NCBI GenBank assembly: GCA_027627225.1
Contig: JAPFQT010000164.1
Location: 18,501 to 82,500 of the forward strand
Length of the DNA: 64,000 bases
Reading direction: 5' to 3'
Origin: Congeria kusceri
Lineage: Eukaryota; Mollusca; Bivalvia; Myida; Dreissenidae
This document shows, in pieces, positions 57,067 through 64,000 of the stretch (within the stretch, counting starts at the first letter, position 1; each line of letters opens with the position of its first letter). The notes under the pieces are model-generated. The model was given only the letters and a program-made list of their open reading frames with translations. It was not told the DNA's origin and did not search any database. A program made the position numbers and the translations under genes.

Positions 57067-58357
57067 ACAAGAGATGTTTGTAAAACATCTATGCCCCCTG
57101 ACTTGCAGCCAAGTTGTGAATATGTGCAATTGTTAAGATTTTTTTTCAATATGCAATCCCAAGCGAGGTCTCAATATACGGTATCTATGTATGGAGTTCA
57201 TTAAAATATCTCGATGCGTTCTCAAGTTATTGAGCAGAAATTGTTTTTCTATTTTCAGTAATGGTGACCTTGACCCCACCCACCCCATATGAAATCCCAA
57301 GAGAGGTCTCCATATAAGGTATCTATGTGTCAAGTTTCATTAAAATATCTCGATGGGTTCTCAAGTTACTGAGCGGAAACCGTTTTTCCATTTTTAGCAA
57401 TGGTGACCTTGACCCCACCCAACCCATATGCAATCCCAAGCAAGGGATATAAGGTATCTATGTATTAAGTTGCATTAAAATATAATGCTTGTCAAGTTAT
57501 TGTGGGAAAAGCAGGAACGGTGAGCATTAAAATATCTTAATGCTTGTCAAGTTATTGTGGGAAAAGCGTTTTTTTATTTTTAGTAACGGTGACCTTGACC
57601 TTGAACCAACCCACCGATATCAATGTATGAAGTTTTTCATTAAAATATCTTGATGCGTTCTTAAGTTATTAAGCAGAACCATTTTCTATTTTTAGTAACT
57701 GTCACATTGACCTTGACCGCACCCACCCCATATGCAATCTCAAGCAAGGCTTCGATATAAGGTATATATATATATATATATATGAAGTTTCATTAAAATA
57801 TCTCGATGCATTCTCAAGTTATGGAGCAGAAACCTTCCTTTTATTTTTAGTTATGGTAACCTTGACCCAACCCACCCCATATGCAATCCCAAGCTAGGTC
57901 TCAATATAAGGTATCTTTGTATGAAGTTTCATTAAAATATCTCTATGCTTTCTCAAGTTATTGAGCGGAAACCGTTTTTCTATTTTTAGTAATGGTGACC
58001 TTGAGCATGACCCCACCCACCCCATATGCCATATTAAGCGAGGTCTCGATATAAGGCATCTATGTTTAAAGTTTCATTAAAATATCTAGATGCGTTCTCA
58101 AGTTATTGAGCGGAAAACGTTTTTCTATTTTTAGCAACGGTGACCTTGACCTTTGACCTCAAAATGTATTGGCGTCTTCCTTTCCTCCCAAGTAACCAGC
58201 ATACAAAATGTCATGATCGTAGGTCAGAGCGTTCTCTAGATATAGTGCGGAAACAAAATGGTCTACCGACCGACCGACCATCCGACTGACCAACCGACAG
58301 ACGGACAAGTGCAAAGAAAGATACCCCCACTTCTTCGAAGAGGGGCATAATAATAAA
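57067..58357 (+). mobile_element. Satellite-filled element, family C ends, long array
   Basis: The start is ACAAGAGATGTTTGTAAAAC with the palindrome AGATGTTT / AAACATCT, then ATGCCCCC. The core is about nine units of roughly 130-140 bp ('gagcggaaaccgtttttcta', 'tttttagtaatggtgacctt', 'gaccccacccaccccatatg', 'caatcccaagcgaggtctc', 'atataaggtatctatgtat', 'cattaaaatatctcgatgcg'). A small local duplication is at 57475-57545 and a TA run at 57765-57783. The end is 'cgaccgaccgaccatccgac', CCCCCACTTCTTCGAAGAGG and GGCATAATAATA. Two minus-strand frames near 58159-58470 overlap this end and are not called. Confidence 0.82.
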
Positions 58358-58574
58358 CCCCAGTCCTGTGCCAAAGAGAGAATTTTATTGTGTACTGCTT
58401 TTCCTCCACAACTGATACCACTAGAATTGTCACGAGTGATGGATATACCCCCACAATTTGGCCTTGTCACAAAACTATGGCATTCATTCGAAAGAAATGG
58501 ACAGATAGAGAATGCTATATTTGTGAATGGTCAACAGTGTATTTTGGAAAAATTTAATTTCAATACAAGCCATA

Positions 58575-59243
58575 AATCTGTCAACATTTAGTGGTTTATA
58601 ACCCAAGTTGAACTTGATCTGTATTTTATGATAATACACATATGTACCAAAAATAATTTTAATACGTGAAGCCTTTCATGTGTTACAGTCCATTTTTGGG
58701 GGGAAATTAAAGTCCAAAAGGGGCCTTAACTGTGTCAAAATTCAGTGGTTTGTAACCAAAGTCGAACTTGACCTGTATTTTATGATGCTACACATGTGTA
58801 CCAATAATTACTTTAAAATGTCAGCAATTGTTGAGTTATCGTCAGGAAACTATGTTTTTAGGGAATTAAAGTCAAATAAAGGGCCATAAATCTGTCAAAA
58901 TTTAGTGGTTTGTAACCAAAATCGAACTTGACCTGTATTCTATGATGTCACACCTGTGTACCAAAAATTATTCCAATATGTGAAGCCTTTCTTGAGTTAT
59001 CATCTGGAAACAATGTTTTTAGGGAATTTTAAGTCGAAACAGGGCCATAACTCTGTCAAAATTTAGTGGTTTGTAACCAACATCGAACTTGACCCGTATT
59101 GTATGATGTTACACATGTGTACCTAAAATTATTTGAATATGTTAAGCCTTTCTTGAGTTATCATCCGGAAACAAAAAACCATTAGACTTACAAGCTCACT
59201 CCTATATACCTCCCCTAAACTTCGTTTGTGGCGGTATAATAAT
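58575..59243 (+). mobile_element. Satellite-filled element, 3' portion (another unit)
   Basis: About four units of roughly 155 bp ('tttagtggtttgtaaccaaa', 'tcgaacttgacctgtatttt', 'atgatgttacacatgtgtac', 'gcctttcttgagttatc', 'aaagggccataactctgtc'). The end is a stem-loop (ATACC ... AAACTTCGTTT ... GGTAT) followed by AATAAT. The start is unclear; it may lie before 58575. Confidence 0.65.
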
Positions 59244-59456
59244 GGTTTAAACCAAAATATCTGCATACTCAATAGAATGTCTACAGTATGGCTGAAATGC
59301 TTTAAATGCAGTATGATATTTTTTCCATCTCAATAGCCCTAAAGGACTACCAAATTATGGATACATATAAATAGCACATATTTTTCAGGTCACGCCATGG
59401 TACCATGATTCCGTCATGTACAGTTCATAGTTTCCAAAGATTCTTACATACTATAA

Positions 59457-59858
59457 ACAAGACTTGTAGACCGTAGGACACGGATGCCACCCACATTCGG
59501 CTGGTTGTCACAAAACTCCACTAATGTCAAAAAAAAATGCAGCAAAATACCCAGGTGCACAAGTTTACATGCTGATGAACATGTTTATTAAGTTTCATCA
59601 CTAGCAGTTATACTTTTCAAATAACACGCGACAAAAGTCCATAAATGTATTTTTTTTGCTATAAAAGGGCAATAACTCCACTGACGTCAGAAAAAATTCA
59701 CCAAAATACTCATGTGCACAAGTTCATATGCTGATAAATAAGTATATAAAGTTTTATTGCTCTAGCGGTAACACTTTTTGAGTTACGCGCGACACAAAAA
59801 TCCGACGGACAAGGGCAAATCTATACACCACCACTCTGCAAATTGGGGCATAAAATAA
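59457..59858 (+). mobile_element. Satellite-filled element, short copy
   Basis: The start is ACAAGACTTGTAGACCG. About two units follow ('aactccactaatgtcaaaaa', 'aaaatacccaggtgcacaag', 'tgctgatgaacatg', 'agtttcatcactagc'). The end is 'ccaccactctgcaaattggg' and GCATAAAATAAA, resembling the family C terminus. Confidence 0.6.
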
Positions 59859-59922
59859 AATACCATCTTATTGGTTTTACAAGTTATTATTATTGTTTAT
59901 CTTTAGTGGATCTTATAATTAA

Positions 59923-60373
59923 AGATACTGCACTCCAGATAGGCATAAAAATGTGCTGTTTTTGTAGTTATGTCTAAACAGTAAAAACATTAGTAAAACC
60001 ATCATTTTTTGTATAGAACACGATCAAATACTGTCATAAACTGTATAATTTATTGAAGAAATTTCCTTGAACCCGGAATTCTTGATTTATAAATACTGCG
60101 GCTTTTCCCAATACAAGCACCTGATAAAAATATGCGTATGCGCGACATGACAACATTTAACTGTAATAACCTAAATATAAACAGCACTATTTTAAAATCA
60201 CTAAGTGAGTTAGACCGATAAAGACGAACTATATAAAACCATTGTGTTTCAGGTAAATTAAAACATATGTGTCTAATTTTTCAATGTATTCTATATGATC
60301 ATATAAGAAAAATTGTGTATTTTTGACAGTTTTCTTTAGTTTTTACGATTAGACCATCTGTAGTGCAGTCCCT
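59923..60373. mobile_element. TTAA-flanked MITE
   Basis: The ends AGATACTGCACTCCAGATAG and the inverse CATCTGTAGTGCAGTCCCT are flanked by TTAA on both sides. About 451 bp and no ORF. In the duplicated copy of its surroundings (near 62670-62690) the MITE is absent, which gives an empty site. Confidence 0.75.
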
Positions 60374-60384
60374 TTAAAAATTCA

Positions 60385-60760
60385 TCCTAAAATCTTGTAA
60401 TTGCAAGACATTTTGGAATTGCCTAAAAAGTTAGATTATTAATATGCTTTAAACCCAGCACCATTTATCAATATGTCCAATACGGATTTTGATGTCATAC
60501 CTGCATTGAATTGAATTAGTTCTAGCATAACATCCATTACAACAATTTCAATCAAGGCTTTTATTGATTTCAACATGAATGGTTTAGGTCTTGAGTGTCT
60601 TGTGAAGAACCAACACATATAAAGGCATTTCAACAGGTTGTCTTTACAAAACAACAGAATGATAAGAATGGTACATTATATTGATCAGTAGTGCAAATTG
60701 CCATTCTGAGTGGGTTTAACTGCTGGGGTATCTTCTTAAATACCCTATTAAAAGTATATT
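60385..60760. repeat. Duplicated block Y, copy 1
   Basis: Colinear with 62690-63040: 'acattttggaattgcct', 'attacaacaatttcaatcaa', 'ttttaggtc/tttaggtcttga', 'aaaggcatttcaacaggttg', 'ttgatcagtagtgcaaattg' and 'ggtatcttcttaaa'. Open frames here are not conserved between the two copies. Confidence 0.7.
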
Positions 60761-61047
60761 CCAAGGTTTAAGTGAATAACTTCTGTAGTTTTGAAGTTAC
60801 AAAACTTTTGATCATAAACTTTAACCAGAAAATCTATATTAAAAAGGGACAAAACTCTGTCGTAATCCAAAACAGAGTTATGGGGAAACCTCTGTCATAA
60901 TCCAAAACAGAGTTATGGGGAATGTTGCCCCTGATACTGAAGTTGATGACAAAGGTATATTCCAAGTTTCAAGTGAATAAATTGTATAGTTTTGAAATTA
61001 CAAGACTTTTGAATAAAAACTTTAAACAAATTCAGATGCTGACGCTG
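60745..61047 (+). mobile_element. Family T internal-unit fragment
   Basis: About two internal units of family T ('aaagttatattccaag', 'aaaacagagttatgggg', 'gttgatgacaaaggtatatt') with a short tandem repeat of 'ctgtcataatccaaaacaga' near 60857-60915. It ends at GATGCTGACGCTG without the terminal stem-loop. Confidence 0.6.
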
Positions 61048-61475
61048 TTTTGATTATTATTTATGTACACCATCAAGTGTTAGGATGTGCCTAAACATAT
61101 CTATGACTTATGTTCCTCCATGCAGTTAAGAAAATCCTGATATGACAGTACATTCTCTAAATAACTGAATTGTTTATCCATCAAAAAAAAAAAAGAAAAC
61201 CAGCTGCAAGTGAAAGACAACACTGCTACTTGACATGAAAACTACTTAATTTCCAATGTTAACACTTCTGATCTACACATTTTGTCACTTATTTTCCAAC
61301 AATTATGATAAACGGAGCAAATACCAAACAAATATGCGAACACTTTTATAGATCTGCCTTTGTATTGAAACGTTCATCAGTGAAGATTGCGACCATCATA
61401 GAATCAAAGCAAATAACCCGGCACTAAAGCACAATGACAGCATTCAAGGTGTTTTCAATGTTGTATGCAATTATG
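61045..61475. repeat. Duplicated block X, copy 2
   Basis: Partner of 56155-56730, in the same orientation, about 4.9 kb away. A run of 12 A near 61181 sits where copy 1 has the family T fragment. Confidence 0.7.
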
Positions 61476-61853
61476 GCTATTGCCTACCTACCCGAATTTT
61501 CTTTGTTAGATCAAACCAGTTCTTTATATGCCAAATATTCTATCTTTTCTTTGAGTTAAATAAAAGCTCGCTCTACTTCCATTTTGGTCATTTTCTACTG
61601 GGTTAACGAATTAACTGTATCAGCTTGGTCCACGCATTTCAATCGGTCATATCAAAATGCAATTCTTATCATGTTTTATCAAACTTGTGAAAACTATGGA
61701 CTGTTTGCTGGCATTCATTGTCTTATTAAAGATGATTGCTAGAAAATCGTCATATCAACAGACACTTGATTATATTATCAAAAGCATAGTTTGTGTTAAA
61801 TGCCATACTTTGACGCTAAATGGATCATAAATTTGCAATTAAAAACAATATAT
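61476..61853. other. No gene recognised
   Basis: AT-rich. 'tattgcctacctacc' here recurs near 62126 on the far side of the MITE. Confidence 0.35.
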
Positions 61854-62120
61854 ATATGAGGCGTGTCGTGGGAAAACCGGGCTTAATGAATGTGCGTAAA
61901 GTGTCTTCCAGGATTAGCCTGTGCAGTCTGCACACGCTAATCCGGGACAACACTTTCCGCTTTTATGGTATTTTCTCTTTCAAGGAAGTGTCTTCTAAAC
62001 ATAAATCCACTGCAGGCGGAAAGTGTCGTCCCGTAGAGCCTGTGCAGACTGCACAGGCTAATCAGGGACGACACTTTACACACATGCATTAAGCCCAGTT
62101 TTCCCACGGCATGCCACATA
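61854..62120. mobile_element. Palindromic MITE P, copy 2
   Basis: ATATGAGGCGTGTCGTGGGA then AAACCGGGCTTAATGAATG at the left and the inverse ending GCCACATA at the right. The inner palindrome AGCCTGTGCAGTCTGCACACGC and the central 'ttatggtattttctctttca' match the copy at 52127-52396. Frames running through it on both strands are artefacts. Confidence 0.8.
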
Positions 62121-62689
62121 AATATATATTGCCTACCTACCAGCCCGTTACCAGCGACCTTGGGTAGGCAATGGCAAACAAACAATTTTTTAAGGTTGGC
62201 CTGACAATTATTAAGATGCGTGTTTATATGTTCATTATTTTGTTTTATAAATGTCTGAATGGATGGCTTATACTTACTGTTCGGAAAAAAGTTCTTCTTG
62301 CAAGATTAAAGCCACAGTCCTCAGAATACAATTCAATACGTCCTTAATTGGCATAAGCTCTAATGAACGTAAATGCCGTTTATTCAACTGAAAACTGTTT
62401 ATTATTTACAAAATGCAATTTATAATGTCTATGTTCGAAAACGTTTGGTCCGAATGGAATACACACTCATGTACATGCTGATTTACTCCAGAAGCATCAC
62501 CAGCTATCGCATACAGAAACAAAACGATAAAAATTTACAAAAACATTATTATTTTACCGATTTCAATGCAGTTTATTTTTATTTTGATCGGTAAGATGTC
62601 CATTAGAAATGATTTCTGTAAAGTGTTATTTTTACTACATATATATGTACTGCCACTTTAAATACCACATTTCTGATTGATCTTTAAAT
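62121..62689. other. No gene; small inverted repeat
   Basis: TTTTACCGAT near 62551 and ATCGGTAAG near 62588 are inverted. Otherwise AT-rich. Confidence 0.35.
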
Positions 62690-63040
62690 TAAGATTCCTC
62701 CAAAAATCTTTCAATTGCCATACATTTTGGAATTGCCTATTGAAATAGTTCTAATAAAACAACCATTACAACGATTTCAATCAAGGCTCTGATCAGTTTT
62801 GACATGAATATTTTAGGTCGTGAAGTCCAACCTAATTAAAGGCATTTCAATAGGTTGTATTTTATAAGAGCAGAATCGTGCGAATTCGCTCGTGAACAAG
62901 GCTTACTGCTAAACAATCCTTAATATCTGAAATGTGAATCACACACAAAAGTTTTTCAAAATGGTATATAATGTTGATCAGAAGTTTACAATGCCAATGT
63001 GCATGGGCATAATCCTTGGTATATTTTCTTAAAAACGTGT
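62690..63040. repeat. Duplicated block Y, copy 2
   Basis: Partner of 60385-60760. It carries an insertion of about 70 bases around 62870-62940 that is absent from copy 1, and it lacks the TTAA MITE that precedes copy 1. Confidence 0.65.
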
Positions 63041-63718
63041 ACCGGTATCTTATAAAAAATATTTTAACTAAAGGTGCACTAAATGGAAAATTTGTATACC
63101 AAAGTTTGCTTTTTTTGAAGATGAATGATAACCCTATTCAATTATTCTTAAATATCCAATGAAAATTTAACTTAATGAGTACATAGTGGAAGATTTTGTA
63201 TAACAAAGCTTGTGGTTATTTGATCAGGGCTATGTGACACAGGAATTCACTGGGAGGGGAATCTCATTATCAAGCTTTTCAAAATTGTGTAGTGTCTATT
63301 GGTTAGTTTTCAAACATCATAATTGGACCATAGAATTTGTAACGCATATTATTTCAGCTAAACTTGTCTGCATTTTTATCAAAGTAGCACTGGTAACTAC
63401 ATGCCAAAGATATATTAACGAGAAACGATAATAGATCTGTGATTGTGCTTTTGTGTGTTAACAATTGCTTTCACATTCCAATTTGAAGTCAGTCGTAAGG
63501 GATATGATATACTCAGAGTAGTGTTTTATCTTATTTTACCTTCTACTGCTTCTGGTATCTATTACTATATCTATTACTGAACCAACAGATACAACAACAA
63601 CAAAGTATGCCCCAATGCAATTGTAAAGTAAAATGGACGAAGAACCAACACAATTTAGACAGAAAGAGGTATGAGCAAATCCAGTATGATACACTTTCAC
63701 ATTAACTATGAACATTAA
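63041..63718. other. No gene recognised
   Basis: A 73-codon frame at 63210-63431 has no recognisable domain. No terminal NHL exon is present. Confidence 0.35.
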
Positions 63719-64000
63719 ACGAGAGGGCCATAAAGCTCTCGGTCGCTCACCTGAGAGGCTAAGGAACTAAATTGTTCTGAGTAAGTTTCATGAAGATTCG
63801 GCTAAGCATGTGGCCTCTGGAGTGTTCACAAGCTTTTTCTTCAATTTGGTCTGGTTACCTCCTTTTTGACCCCATTTGACCCGGTTTCGAACTTGTCTTA
63901 GATCTCATTGGGACAAATGTTCTGAGCAAGTTTGATGATTATTGGGTTATAAAGTCTATAAAGTTTCATCAATCTCATGCAATGTCTCGCTAAACGGTAT
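63719..64000 (+). mobile_element. Satellite-filled element, family G, cut by the window end
   Basis: It starts ACGAGAGGGCCATAAAGCTC (a degraded family palindrome) then TCGGTCGCTCACCTGAG. The sequence that follows ('aagtttcatgaagattcggc', 'ctttttgaccccatttgacc') differs from the arrays of the copies at 3279 and 7705. Confidence 0.7.

Noticed and set aside
58159..58470. 103-codon minus-strand frame and an overlapping 63-codon frame
   Set aside because: They cover the 3' end of a satellite-filled element, including its GACCGACC repeats and terminal stem-loop; similar frames come from the repeat.

Overview
This window is eukaryotic, AT-rich and gene-poor. I infer a bivalve mollusc, probably a heterodont such as a dreissenid mussel, from two things. 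First, the only clear genes encode a two-B-box, coiled-coil, NHL-type TRIM-like protein of the kind greatly expanded in bivalves. Second, the sequence is saturated with short non-autonomous elements: satellite-filled elements, SINEs and foldback MITEs. No database was searched, so the species is not established.

Layout. 0-9 kb: satellite-filled interspersed elements, a foldback cluster, a 26-bp array, a trinucleotide microsatellite and a TTAA-flanked MITE. 9-20 kb: a second 26-bp array, more satellite-filled elements, MITEs, tRNA-like sequences and a 1.6-kb minisatellite built on AGCGCT. 21-31 kb: a decayed Tc1/mariner transposase, a paralogous copy of the 12-15 kb interval, a nested TTAA MITE, further MITEs, tRNA-like units and microsatellites. 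31.8-34.1 kb: a third 26-bp array split by a decayed non-LTR retrotransposon. 34-46 kb: sparse, with MITEs, SINE fragments, a 43-bp minisatellite derived from a SINE body, a tRNA-Thr pseudogene and one possible small exon. 46.6-53.6 kb: the genic zone. 53.6-64 kb: minisatellites, satellite-filled elements and a diverged tandem duplication.

Genes. A TRIM-like gene on the + strand has exon 1 at 50609-50943 (two B-boxes) and exon 2 at 52540-53552 (coiled coil and start of the NHL region). No terminal exon was recognised downstream of it. A terminal NHL exon of the same family lies at 46598-46953 on the opposite strand. Its splice phase would fit exon 2, and one inversion inside intron 2 would explain the arrangement. 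A possible unidentified exon at 47641 (+) and another at 44110-44169 (-) are weaker.

Mobile sequence. Several repeat families share one architecture: a start of ACAAGAG or a close variant, often followed by a short palindrome; a central tandem array that differs between copies; and a 3' stem-loop followed by CTAA or ATAATA. This resembles Helentron-associated (HINE/DINE-like) and bivalve pearl elements. It is the most interesting system-level signal in the window. Nested insertions allow filled and empty sites to be compared within the window.
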